Source: a bacterium (lineage in GTDB: Bacteria > Elusimicrobiota > Elusimicrobia > Elusimicrobiales > UBA9959). From it: DNA of 14,800 bases. The notes beneath the pieces were generated by a model. That model did not search any database. It was not told the origin of the DNA and saw only the letters and a program-made list of their open reading frames with translations. The translations under genes and the position numbers were made by a program. Positions 1-6,755 of the stretch are shown piece after piece (positions within the stretch are counted from its first letter, which is position 1; every line of letters starts with the position of its first letter). The stretch spans positions 1-14,800 of the forward strand of contig JAJZVJ010000015.1 in assembly GCA_021845705.1 (NCBI GenBank), in the 5' to 3' direction.

Positions 1-773
1 TTCCGATCTTTCATGGCCAGTTCGGCGGCTTTACCGAGGCCGGCGATATAGGGCACGTTCTCGGTGCCGGCGCGGCGGCCTTGCTCCTGGTGGCCGCCCA
101 TCATAAAAGGGGCGAAGCGGGCGCCTTTGCGCGCGTAAAGCACGCCTATGCCTTTGGGCGCGTGCAGTTTGTGGCCGGAAAGGGAGAGGAGGTCTATCTT
201 GGTGTCTTTGAGGTTTATAGGCAGCTTGCCGACGGCCTGCACGGCGTCGGTGTGGAACATGGCCCCTTTGGCGTGGGAGATGCGGGCGGCTTCCTCCACG
301 GGGAAGATCACGCCGGTCTCGTTATTGGCCCACATTATGGAGACCAGGGCGGTCTCGGGGGTAAGCGCGACTTTCAGGTCTTCCAGGTTTATCTGGCCGG
401 TGCTGTCCACGGGCAGGTAGGTGACGCGGTAGCCCTGTGTTTCCAGGAATTTGCAGACGTTCAGTACGGCGGGGTGTTCCACCTTGGTGGTGATGATGTG
501 TTTTTTGTCCGGCCAGGCGCGGACGGCGGACCAGAGGGCGGTGGAGTCGGATTCGGTGCCGCAGCTGGTGAAGATTATTTCCGAGGGCTCGGCGCCGAGC
601 AGTTTGGCCACGCGTCCGCGGGCGAGGTCGAGGTATTTCTGGTTGGCGCCGCCGAAGAAGTGCATGCTGGACGGGTTGCCGTACAGGTCGTTGAAGAAGG
701 GCTCCATCTCTTTGGCGACTTCGGGCGCGACGCGGCTGGTGGCGTTGTTGTCGAAATAATAGACTTTTTCCAT
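1..773 (-). CDS. nifS: Cysteine desulfurase NifS (3' end cut by window edge)
   Basis: PLP-dependent cysteine desulfurase that takes sulfur from L-cysteine and passes it as persulfide to a scaffold such as NifU. 257 residues are visible of about 390-400 usual; the frame is still open at base 1. Seen: N-terminal YYFDNNATS, cofactor-region residues H100, N151, D176 and Q179 (HTDAVQ), and the Schiff-base lysine K202 in SGHKLHAPKG, followed by GGHQEQGRRAGTENVP, all at positions matching IscS/NifS group I enzymes. The persulfide-forming cysteine loop lies beyond the window and is unseen. The start at 773 is favoured by a perfect SD, GGAGGA (786-781), seven bases upstream. It follows nifU on the same strand after a 193-base structured spacer. 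The pairing with a three-domain NifU argues for NifS over IscS, but the biochemical class is inferred. Confidence 0.95.
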   Translation of the reverse strand, partial: MEKVYYFDNNATSRVAPEVAKEMEPFFNDLYGNPSSMHFFGGANQKYLDLARGRVAKLLGAEPSEIIFTSCGTESDSTALWSAVRAWPDKKHIITTKVEHPAVLNVCKFLETQGYRVTYLPVDSTGQINLEDLKVALTPETALVSIMWANNETGVIFPVEEAARISHAKGAMFHTDAVQAVGKLPINLKDTKIDLLSLSGHKLHAPKGIGVLYARKGARFAPFMMGGHQEQGRRAGTENVPYIAGLGKAAELAMKDR

Positions 774-780
774 AAAAATA

Positions 781-786
781 TCCTCC
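781..786 (-). promoter_or_regulatory. Shine-Dalgarno site of nifS
   Basis: GGAGGA on the minus strand, seven bases before the ATG at 773. It fixes the nifS start and lies just downstream of the structured spacer, so folding of that spacer could in principle affect its access. Confidence 0.8.
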
Positions 787-815
787 GGGGAAACTGAACC
801 GCGAGATACCCAGTC

Positions 816-943
816 GGGGCCGGCGGGGTTTTACCCTGCCCACCCGGACTGCAGGGAACCGTTGCGCGGTTCCCCCCGCCTTGGGAACTTATGGCGGGGC
901 CCCCTTCCCCAACGGGTGTTCAGAGCAAAACCCCGCCGGCCCC
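816..943. repeat. Compound inverted-repeat element between nifU and nifS
   Basis: A perfect 17-base inverted repeat (GGGGCCGGCGGGGTTTT at 816-832, complement at 927-943) bounds a 94-base interior holding further nested stems. These are 841-846 with 913-918 (6 bp), 854-861 with 867-874 (8 bp, 5-base loop) and 875-880 with 893-898 (6 bp). A competing stem, 869-874 with 883-888 (GTTCCC/GGGAAC), excludes the 8-bp hairpin. Neither strand has a T-run after the outer stem, so it is not an ordinary intrinsic terminator. It would be transcribed as the leader of nifS if nifU and nifS are cotranscribed. Possible natures: a structured RNA/attenuator, a processing or mRNA-stabilising hairpin, or a dispersed REP/MITE-like repeat. 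The pairing is read directly; function is unknown. Confidence 0.75.
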
Positions 944-966
944 TCCGCTCAACTAGCAAAGGCTAT

Positions 967-1800
967 TTATTCCGCTTCGATCTCGATCGCGGGGTCGATG
1001 CGCTCGCGCAGTTCTTTCTCGACTACGTTCTTTAAAGTGGCGCTCGAGGAAGGGCAGCCGTGGCACATGCCGAGGAAGCGCAGTTTTATCTTCTGGCCCT
1101 GCACGTCCACCAGCTCCATCCAGCCGCCGTCGGCCTTGAGCTTGGGGTTTATCTCCTCGGCCAGGACTTTCTCTATCATCTTAATTTTCTCGACCACGGT
1201 CATTTTGTCGAACTTTTTATGTTCGGCCTCGGCCCAGTAGTCTTTTATTATTTTTTCTATCTCGCCGTGGCACTGGCGGCAGCCGCCGCCGGCCTTGGTG
1301 AAATTGGTCACTTCCTCTATGGTGTGCAGGTTGTTGAGCTTTATGGCCTTCAGGATGACGGACTCGGTGACGCTGAAGCATTTGCAGACCACTTTCTCGG
1401 CCTGGCCGATGATCTTCTTCTCCTGCTTGCCGCCGCGGTAGTTGTTTATGGCGGCTTCCAGGGCTTCCATGCCCATCACGGAACAATGCATTTTCTCGCC
1501 GGGCAGGCCGCCCAGGTAATCGGCTATCTGCTGGTTGGTTATCTTAGCCGCTTCGTCCAGGGTGAGGCCCTTAACCATCTCGGTAAGGGCGGAAGAGGAG
1601 GCTATGGCGCTGGCGCAGCCGAAGGTTTTGAACCTGGCGTCCGTTATTTTATCGGCGGCCTTGTCTATTTTAAGGGTGAGCTTGAGCGCGTCGCCGCAGA
1701 TTATGCTGCCCACTTCGCCCACGGCGTCGGGGTTCTCTATTTCCCCCACGTTCTTGGGGTTCTTGAAATGTTCGAACACTTTCTCGGTATAGTTCCACAT
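967..1800 (-). CDS. nifU: Fe-S cluster scaffold NifU, full three-domain form
   Basis: Scaffold on which Fe-S clusters are built from NifS-derived sulfur and handed to apo-proteins. The 277 residues hold all three NifU modules. The N-terminal IscU-like domain has C35 (ICGDA), C62 (FGCASA) and C106 (HCSVM), the same positions as in the classic nitrogenase-associated NifU. The central BFD-type [2Fe-2S] domain has C139 and C141 (CKC), C174 and C177 (CRQC). The C-terminal Nfu domain has C246-x-x-C249 (MCHGCPSSS). Every ligand cysteine is present, so it should be functional. The start is supported by GAGGTG (1810-1805), four bases before the ATG. It precedes nifS on the same strand. Full-length NifU is typical of nitrogen fixers and of several anaerobes that use NifU/NifS as the general Fe-S system, so it does not by itself prove diazotrophy. 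Confidence 0.97.
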   Translation of the reverse strand: MWNYTEKVFEHFKNPKNVGEIENPDAVGEVGSIICGDALKLTLKIDKAADKITDARFKTFGCASAIASSSALTEMVKGLTLDEAAKITNQQIADYLGGLPGEKMHCSVMGMEALEAAINNYRGGKQEKKIIGQAEKVVCKCFSVTESVILKAIKLNNLHTIEEVTNFTKAGGGCRQCHGEIEKIIKDYWAEAEHKKFDKMTVVEKIKMIEKVLAEEINPKLKADGGWMELVDVQGQKIKLRFLGMCHGCPSSSATLKNVVEKELRERIDPAIEIEAE

Positions 1801-1914
1801 AAAGCACCTCGGTTCATCACGCTTTTATTTGCCGCGGCGGGATCCGCGGCTTAGCGCGAAGCGGACCGGCACGGACCTGATTAACAAGTATGCCGATACC
1901 TATATTCTATTATA
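1801..1914 (-). promoter_or_regulatory. nifU leader with candidate -10 element
   Basis: A 109-base gap between the upstream membrane-protein gene and nifU. A perfect TATAAT lies at 1914-1909 on the minus strand, overlapping the TAA stop of the upstream gene (1912-1910). It would give a leader of about 100 bases. No good -35 hexamer is seen at 16-18 bases, so either an activator is needed or the match is chance. There is no terminator-like hairpin plus T-run, so read-through from the 1910-6585 operon into nifU is possible. Confidence 0.35.
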
Positions 1915-2953
1915 TCCCCCCGCCCGGCACAACCCGCGGAGGCGGCGGCGGCACTCCCGGCGCCGCTTTGGCGACCAGGGCCCTGGCCAGTTTAAGCGAG
2001 TAATCCACCACCGACAGCGCCGTGTCCGGCGGGGTAAAATAGCCGCTGGTCTGCGTGGTATGCTGGCGGACCACGATAATATCCACCTCGCCGGACCTGC
2101 TTGGCTCGTAGTCCAGGCCGGTCAGCCCTTTTCCCAGGAGCGAACTAAAAAAAGAGGTTTCGGGCTGATAAGCGAAGGACTCCCAGCCCTCCAGCAGCTT
2201 TGAGCCGGCTTTGGCTATGAGCACACAGTACAGGTACGGGTAATCCTTCCCCTGCACGCCGTTTATGGACAGCTGGACCTGCAGGCCGTAAAAATCCTCG
2301 GGGGCGCCGATAAGCTTTACCATAAGCCTGGCGTCCTCCGGCTCCTTCCCGCCGTCTTTGGTGGCGTCAAGGGAAAGCATCGGCTGCACCTGCACGTCGC
2401 TCGGGTCGCTCAGCGCGGCCAGAACTTTTTCCAGCATCCCTATCTTTATTATCAGCCGGTCCTTCCTTAGATATTCCCTGGTACCGATGAACCACAGCGG
2501 CATCAGAACCACCGCCGCGTCCAGGCCGAAGAACACCCAGTAGCCGAAAGGGAAATTGAAAATACTGTCCGCTGCCACGTACGCGCCGGCGCACAGCAGG
2601 CCCGCCCCCGCGAAGCCGAATATCCCCGCGGGGTTGGTCCCGTCGAACAGGTCCTCATCCCAGGCTTTCAGCTGGTCGGCCTTCAGGCGCACCTTGGCGT
2701 ATTCGTCGGGAGTTACCTTCTCCCAGGTTTCCTCCCCCGTTATTCTCGGGGCGGCGTCGTAGCCGGAATTGACTCCCAGCAGCATCCCCGCCGCCAGCAG
2801 GGCCAGGCCGGGCCAGAACCCCATGGTCAGCTGCAGGCCCAGACCGGCCGCCAGCAGCAGCGCCACAAGAAGCATCCGCGGCCTGTAAGGCAGGCTCCTG
2901 GCGAAAAAGAATTTTATTTCCCCGTCTTTTTGCGGCGGCGGTAATATGTTCAT
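1910..2953 (-). CDS. Unrecognised membrane protein, last gene of the ACH-repeat/radical SAM operon
   Basis: I do not recognise this 347-residue protein. Hydrophobic segments at about 27-43, 46-62, 110-127 and 138-156 suggest four membrane passes, followed by a soluble C-terminal half (about 160-330) with a mixed alpha/beta look and a Pro-rich tail (PPPPP near 335-339, ending in Gly). There is no cysteine motif: C121 sits in a membrane segment and C243 in the soluble half. The start at 2953 is chosen because its ATG overlaps the stop of the radical SAM gene in an ATGA (2953-2950), which signals translational coupling; the frame stays open upstream, but that would bury the start in the radical SAM gene. 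The coupling implies a job in the same process, perhaps as a membrane partner, exporter part or sensor for the modified product; that is inference. Confidence 0.8.
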   Translation of the reverse strand: MNILPPPQKDGEIKFFFARSLPYRPRMLLVALLLAAGLGLQLTMGFWPGLALLAAGMLLGVNSGYDAAPRITGEETWEKVTPDEYAKVRLKADQLKAWDEDLFDGTNPAGIFGFAGAGLLCAGAYVAADSIFNFPFGYWVFFGLDAAVVLMPLWFIGTREYLRKDRLIIKIGMLEKVLAALSDPSDVQVQPMLSLDATKDGGKEPEDARLMVKLIGAPEDFYGLQVQLSINGVQGKDYPYLYCVLIAKAGSKLLEGWESFAYQPETSFFSSLLGKGLTGLDYEPSRSGEVDIIVVRQHTTQTSGYFTPPDTALSVVDYSLKLARALVAKAAPGVPPPPPRVVPGGGI

Positions 2954-4299
2954 TGTTCCCTCCCCTGCGCGGCCGGCGCCGCCAGAAGTTCTTCGTAGCC
3001 CGTGCGTTCCCAGTACAGCGGGCAGCCCCCGTTGCAGACGGCCAGGTACTGGCAGGCCGCGCATTTTTCGTGGGCAAAACGTTTATCCCTGAACCAGGCG
3101 AATTCTTTTCCGGCCCAGAGTTTTTTAAAACTTCCTCTCTCCTTGAGGATGTTCCCCATAGGTTTCGGGTAGCTGGAGCAGGGCAGCACATCCCCGTTCG
3201 GGGCCACGGAGAGCAGCCCGTCGCAGGCGGCGCAGCCCTTGTTGCCGAGGCCGCGGGTGATGGGGTTGAAGATACAGATGGGCGTTGGCGAATACCACAT
3301 GAATTCAAGGCCCCGTTTTTCGGCCAGCTCGACCACGCGTTCCACAAGCGGCCCGGCCTCGCTGTAAGAGATGAAGGTCTCGTCGAAATTCTTGCCGGCC
3401 GAACCCACCGGCATCAGCAGGTTCATGGAGAATTTTTCCATTCCGAGGCTTTTTACCAGGTCCAGCACCCCTTCGAGCGAATTCTTGTTAAGCGCCGAAA
3501 TGGTGGTATTGGTGTGCACGCGTATGCCGGCCTTCATTATGGTCTCTATACCGCGCACCGTGCGCCTGAAAGCTCCCGGGCAGGCCGCTATCGCGTCATG
3601 CTCCGCTTCGCCGCCGGCTTCCACGCTGACCTGGGAGGAATCCAGGCCGGCCTCCAGGAGTTTTTTTACGGTCTCTTCCGTTGCCAGGGTCCCGTTCGTT
3701 ATAAGGTTGGTCCACATCCCGAGCGACTTTGCGTGCGCCACCAGTTCGGGCACCTCGGGGCGCAGCAGCGGCTCGCCCCCGGTAAAGCTGACCGACGGGA
3801 CTTCCGCCTCCTCTTTTATCACGGTCAGTATCTTTTTCAGGTCCGCGGCGGGCAGGTCCGGGTGTTCCTCGTCCTTGCGGCAGCCGCAGCCGGCGTAACA
3901 GAAGCGGCAGGCGAGGTTGCAGCGGTAGGTCACGGCTATTTCGCTCAGGACCGGCAGGGTATTGTGTCCCAGCGCGAATTCTTTTATCTCCACCGCGCGC
4001 CGCTCCTCTTTCTCGCTGTAGCAGCCCTTAAGGATGGCCATCAGGTCGCGGAAGAAATAATAGACGTCGAGCGAAATGCGCTCGCGCTCGGCCTCCGGGT
4101 ATTTCTCCACCAGGGCGACGGCGCTGCCCCCGTCGAAAAGGAACTTGAGCAGCTTTATCCCCTGCGGGTTCAGCTTATGCGTCTGGTTGGGGATCTTTAT
4201 AAGCAGCGAATCCGCTTCGCGCACGCGCACGTAGGGCCTTATGCGCGCGGCGTAGCCGTCCACCCAGTCCACCCGCCTGACCCAGTCTCTTTTTCCCAT
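2950..4299 (-). CDS. Radical SAM/SPASM maturase-like enzyme with PqqD-like (RRE) N-terminus
   Basis: A 449-residue radical SAM enzyme of the peptide-modifying type. Residues about 22-90 resemble a PqqD-like RiPP recognition element (winged helix-turn-helix, with NPQGIKLLKFLFDG). The radical SAM core starts near 118, with the cluster motif C127-x3-C131-x2-C134 (RCNLACRFC) and the SAM-binding GGEP at 174-177. The SPASM domain is complete: C359, G369-x4-C374, then C413-x2-C416-x5-C422-x3-C426. C342 and C356 are extra cysteines nearby. SPASM enzymes of this build make thioether, C-C or similar crosslinks in peptides (AlbA, PqqE and the sactipeptide maturases are relatives). The start at 4299 is chosen because the frame upstream of it is only an echo of the neighbour's Cys-His repeats; no strong SD is seen there. 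The neighbour ending in repeated ACH tetrapeptides is the obvious substrate candidate. The reaction is not deducible. Confidence 0.93.
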   Translation of the reverse strand: MGKRDWVRRVDWVDGYAARIRPYVRVREADSLLIKIPNQTHKLNPQGIKLLKFLFDGGSAVALVEKYPEAERERISLDVYYFFRDLMAILKGCYSEKEERRAVEIKEFALGHNTLPVLSEIAVTYRCNLACRFCYAGCGCRKDEEHPDLPAADLKKILTVIKEEAEVPSVSFTGGEPLLRPEVPELVAHAKSLGMWTNLITNGTLATEETVKKLLEAGLDSSQVSVEAGGEAEHDAIAACPGAFRRTVRGIETIMKAGIRVHTNTTISALNKNSLEGVLDLVKSLGMEKFSMNLLMPVGSAGKNFDETFISYSEAGPLVERVVELAEKRGLEFMWYSPTPICIFNPITRGLGNKGCAACDGLLSVAPNGDVLPCSSYPKPMGNILKERGSFKKLWAGKEFAWFRDKRFAHEKCAACQYLAVCNGGCPLYWERTGYEELLAAPAAQGREQ

Positions 4300-4328
4300 G
4301 TTTTTATTATTCCCGCATCCCGATCTCT

Positions 4329-6008
4329 TTAATGCCCGCTGCTTACGCAGGCCCCGTGGCAAGCCCCGTGGCAGGCCGAATGGCACGCGGAATGACACGC
4401 CGAGTGGCACGCGTCGTGGCAGGCCGAATGGCACGCGTCGTGGCAGGCCGAATTGGCGAAAGCCCCTTCGTAGCACATCTTGGAACCGCGGAAGGAATCG
4501 AACCCGGCCCCCATTTCCGCCGGCATGGAAACCTTCAGCCCCTCCCCGGCCACTACGGCGTTATTGTAGGCCTTGTTATCGTAGTTGCGGTAATGGCGGT
4601 AGTAGCCGCCCCAGTAATAGCCGCTGTCCGTATCCATGGGCTGCCGGCCGCGTTTATCTATTTCGTCGGAATAATATTTGCGCGTGGCTTCCAGGTCGCA
4701 GTCCCAGATCTTCTGCTCCACCCCGGCGGCCATGGTCTTAAGCGCGGCCTGGGCGCCGGCCTGGTCCAGAGTGCCGTCGGGCGTTATGGCGGCGAGCAGG
4801 GAGGTTTCATAAGGGTCGTTGCTTGAGCTTATGCCGGGGACGCGTACCACCGTAAGCGGGGAGTAGCTTTTCACTTTTATGACGCCCTTGCGCTCCATAT
4901 TGGCCACCATGAGGCCGAGCATCTCGGCCAGCGGCAGGCCCATTACGGCGCCTGCCTCCACGGGGCTGAGGTTTTTTGCCACCTTGCCCGGCACGCGGAA
5001 GCTGCTCACCTGCGTTTTAGGCGGGGTCCATTCGGTCCCGTCCCAGTTCACTTGCGAGATCCCCGCCTGCGCCGTCAGCATGGCGTTGTGCTTTATGGTA
5101 AGGATAAAGAACGGGACCACCACGAAGGCCGTGGCGAGGAAGAGTATCAGTATGAGCGTCTGCCCCCTGCTTACGGGGAGAGAAGCCAGCATGCCGCCGG
5201 GGAAGTACCGGTTCAGATAATACTTTTCCCGGGCCGGCATGTATTTGGTGCGCGAAGGGGCGGCCTTGGCGAGGCTGCCGTACGCCATGGTCTTCAGGTC
5301 GAAGTTCGCGGCGTTCAGATAGACCTGCACCTGGAAATGGTAGCGGCTTTCCAGGGCCTTGCGGAAGAACCGGACGCTCAGCGTGTCCCTGCCTGCCGCG
5401 TTCTTAACGGAAGGGTAATCTATGGAATAACGTTCGTTCACGAACTTCTCGGTCATGAAATCAAGCCCGGCCAGGACCTTGTCGTCCACCGCCGGCGAGG
5501 CCAGTTCCACGGGGAAGCGCACCACCAGCGCCTCGTGCTCCAGGGCGTCGTCCCACTGCACCGGCGACCAGTTGAACACGGCCAGGCGCTTGGCCCCGGC
5601 CATGGTCTGCGTCAGGTTCCCCGAGGCCTGCAGGTCGGCCGCGTAGCGGAAGAAATAAGTTATCTCGCCGGAGGTGAAGGCGCGGCCCCCGGCCAGGATT
5701 ATGTCGTATTTCTTGTCGGAAAGCTTGTTTATCTCGAGCGGGTAGCGGTTGCCGCCGGAATCCAGCGCGTAGGCGTGCGCGTAGTCGAACACCGGCGTTT
5801 CCTGGAAACCCTCGAAGTAGAACCCGTGCAGCTGCCCTCCCTGCCCGGTCCACCTTACGGTGTAGGAGATCTGCGCTTTGCCGTCCTTATCAAGTACGGC
5901 CTCGCTCTCCACCCAGTTCATTTTAAATCCCCCGGCAAAAGCCGGGCGCGCGGCGCAGAGCAGGCCGAGGGCCAGCGCGGCAAAGACCTTAAAGGCGTTC
6001 TTTTTCAT
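4329..6008 (-). CDS. Secreted/membrane-anchored protein with C-terminal ACH-tetrapeptide repeats (putative radical SAM substrate)
   Basis: 559 residues. Signal peptide 1-25 (MKKNAFK..., hydrophobic core, cleavage likely after AFA). An extracytoplasmic beta-rich region (26-280) resembles DUF2207-type membrane proteins. One membrane helix lies at about 284-306. A cytoplasmic winged-helix-like segment follows (about 345-390, LSPVEAGAVMGLPL), then a Tyr-rich stretch (464-481). The protein ends in nine tandem tetrapeptides at 520-555, of the form [S/D/G]-A-C-H with the last being GACV, and then SSGH. With an N-terminal signal and a single membrane helix, the repeat tail should face the cytoplasm, where the adjacent radical SAM enzyme works. 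SD GGAG lies about nine bases before the ATG at 6008. The start overlaps the upstream gene by 20 bases. Radical SAM targets with Cys-rich tetrapeptide repeats are known (for example the ACGX systems), but I do not recall an ACH version on a DUF2207-like carrier. Confidence 0.88.
   Translation of the reverse strand: MKKNAFKVFAALALGLLCAARPAFAGGFKMNWVESEAVLDKDGKAQISYTVRWTGQGGQLHGFYFEGFQETPVFDYAHAYALDSGGNRYPLEINKLSDKKYDIILAGGRAFTSGEITYFFRYAADLQASGNLTQTMAGAKRLAVFNWSPVQWDDALEHEALVVRFPVELASPAVDDKVLAGLDFMTEKFVNERYSIDYPSVKNAAGRDTLSVRFFRKALESRYHFQVQVYLNAANFDLKTMAYGSLAKAAPSRTKYMPAREKYYLNRYFPGGMLASLPVSRGQTLILILFLATAFVVVPFFILTIKHNAMLTAQAGISQVNWDGTEWTPPKTQVSSFRVPGKVAKNLSPVEAGAVMGLPLAEMLGLMVANMERKGVIKVKSYSPLTVVRVPGISSSNDPYETSLLAAITPDGTLDQAGAQAALKTMAAGVEQKIWDCDLEATRKYYSDEIDKRGRQPMDTDSGYYWGGYYRHYRNYDNKAYNNAVVAGEGLKVSMPAEMGAGFDSFRGSKMCYEGAFANSACHDACHSACHDACHSACHSACHSACHGACHGACVSSGH
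4344..4451 (-). repeat. Nine 12-base coding repeats for x-A-C-H
   Basis: Nine in-frame 12-base units encode SACH, DACH, SACH, DACH, SACH, SACH, SACH, GACH and GACV. Synonymous positions vary (GCC/GCG/GCT for Ala, CAC/CAT for His, TGC/TGT for Cys) while the Ala-Cys-His core is invariant until the last unit. That points to selection on the peptide rather than recent DNA slippage. Alternation of S and D in the first units and S to G in the last units shows position-specific divergence. Confidence 0.95.
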
Positions 6009-6585
6009 CGCTTTCTCCAGTTGGGGCTGTAACCCCGGCCGTCTTGAATTCTTTTTTCAGTTCGCTCCTGTCCAGGGCCAGGGCCCACCACAGGCACAGA
6101 CTTCCGCCCAGCAGGCAGATCATCCTGGCCATGAAGGCCGCCGCCCTCACCGCGGAGTTGAATTCCGGGGCCAGGGAAACCCCGGCGTAAAACAGCGGGC
6201 GAGGTATCACCAGCCAGGGGAAAACAAGAAGCAGCAGGGCGGCCGCGCTGAGCAGGTACAGCATATAGGCCGCGCCGCGCCTGGCCCACTCTTTGCGGCC
6301 CCAGACCCCCAGCGAGAGCGCAAACCCGGAGAGCCAGAAAAATACCGAAAAAGGGAAGACGAAACGCATATTATTGACGAGGAAACCCGCCAGCGGCGGC
6401 ATTTCCACCGGCACTTTGGCGTGCAACAGCGCCAGGAAAAAAGCCGGCGTGGAAAATACGGCCAGGAAGGTCAGCAGGTCGCGCACGGCTTTGACGGCCA
6501 TGAAACCGCAGAACAGGGCCGCGCACAGGGCAAGCCCGGAAAGCGCCCGTGATCTCCCGTCCGGGAACAACCTGGAAGCGAACAT
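5989..6585 (-). CDS. Small polytopic membrane protein, first gene of the ACH-repeat operon
   Basis: 198 residues, not recognised. Hydrophobic stretches at about 14-35, 36-54, 74-96, 104-125 and 146-170 suggest four to five membrane helices, ending in a charged cytoplasmic tail (KKEF...SDEKERL). The loop between the second and third segments is short and Pro-rich. There are no catalytic motifs; the cysteines (C21, C26, C157, C164) all lie in membrane segments. The start at 6585 has a purine-rich SD-like run (GGAGAGAAG) roughly 10 bases upstream. Its last 20 bases overlap the start of the repeat-protein gene, so the two are probably translationally coupled. A role in anchoring, insertion or export of the repeat protein fits the context but is inference. 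Confidence 0.78.
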   Translation of the reverse strand: MFASRLFPDGRSRALSGLALCAALFCGFMAVKAVRDLLTFLAVFSTPAFFLALLHAKVPVEMPPLAGFLVNNMRFVFPFSVFFWLSGFALSLGVWGRKEWARRGAAYMLYLLSAAALLLLVFPWLVIPRPLFYAGVSLAPEFNSAVRAAAFMARMICLLGGSLCLWWALALDRSELKKEFKTAGVTAPTGESDEKERL

Positions 6586-6668
6586 AGGAATTCTTCTCTC
6601 CGGCTCCTGTCAGCATAGGGCTTACCGGCTGCCGAAAAACCGCGGCCGGACCCTACCGCTATAATACC

Positions 6669-6683
6669 AAAAGCCGGGCTTTT
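6669..6683. repeat. Short palindrome AAAAGCCGGGCTTTT
   Basis: A near-perfect 15-base palindrome (6-bp arms, 3-base centre) just upstream of the minus-strand candidate -10. It could be a repressor/activator site. A stem this short with a 4-base T end is a poor terminator. Confidence 0.5.
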
Positions 6684-6688
6684 CACTG

Positions 6689-6720
6689 AAATCCGGCAGG
6701 GATCGTCCCGCTCCGGATTT
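6689..6720. repeat. Inverted repeat AAATCCGG...CCGGATTT with inner GGGA/TCCC stem
   Basis: 8-bp outer arms (6689-6696 and 6713-6720) and an inner 4-bp stem (6699-6702 with 6706-6709). It lies mid-way between the divergent genes. It is usable as an operator or as an RNA hairpin in the minus or plus leader; function unknown. Confidence 0.55.
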
Positions 6721-6729
6721 ACCGCCGCC

Positions 6730-6755
6730 TGTGTCCGCGGGATGTGTCCGCGGGA
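6730..6755. repeat. Tandem 13-base repeat TGTGTCCGCGGGA x2
   Basis: Two perfect head-to-tail copies (6730-6742 and 6743-6755), each centred on CCGCGG. They lie 15-40 bases upstream of the candidate -10 of the nitrogenase-like operon, where a regulator would bind. The 13-base period is about 1.2 helical turns, so two proteins would sit at slightly rotated faces. It may instead be a simple slippage duplication. Confidence 0.6.

Noticed and set aside
816..943. Intrinsic terminator after nifU
   Set aside because: No T-run follows the outer stem on the minus strand, and the stems are nested and much larger than a terminator needs.
2954..3064. Longer start for the 1910-2953 membrane protein
   Set aside because: The extension lies wholly inside the radical SAM gene. 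The ATGA overlap at 2953-2950 gives a better, coupled start and an N-terminus that leads directly to the first membrane helix.
2953..4332. Long open frame on the plus strand opposite the radical SAM gene
   Set aside because: It gives a low-complexity, motif-free product. It is the mirror of a GC-rich gene whose opposite strand carries clear cluster motifs.
4344..4451. CRISPR-like or non-coding minisatellite array
   Set aside because: Units are 12 bases with no spacers, stay in frame, and conserve amino acids rather than bases.
4300..4476. N-terminal extension of the radical SAM gene with repeated Leu-Pro-Arg-Arg/Gly-Leu-Pro motifs
   Set aside because: The frame is open only because it is another reading of the neighbour's ACH-coding repeats. 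A start at 4299 leaves a normal PqqD-like N-terminus.
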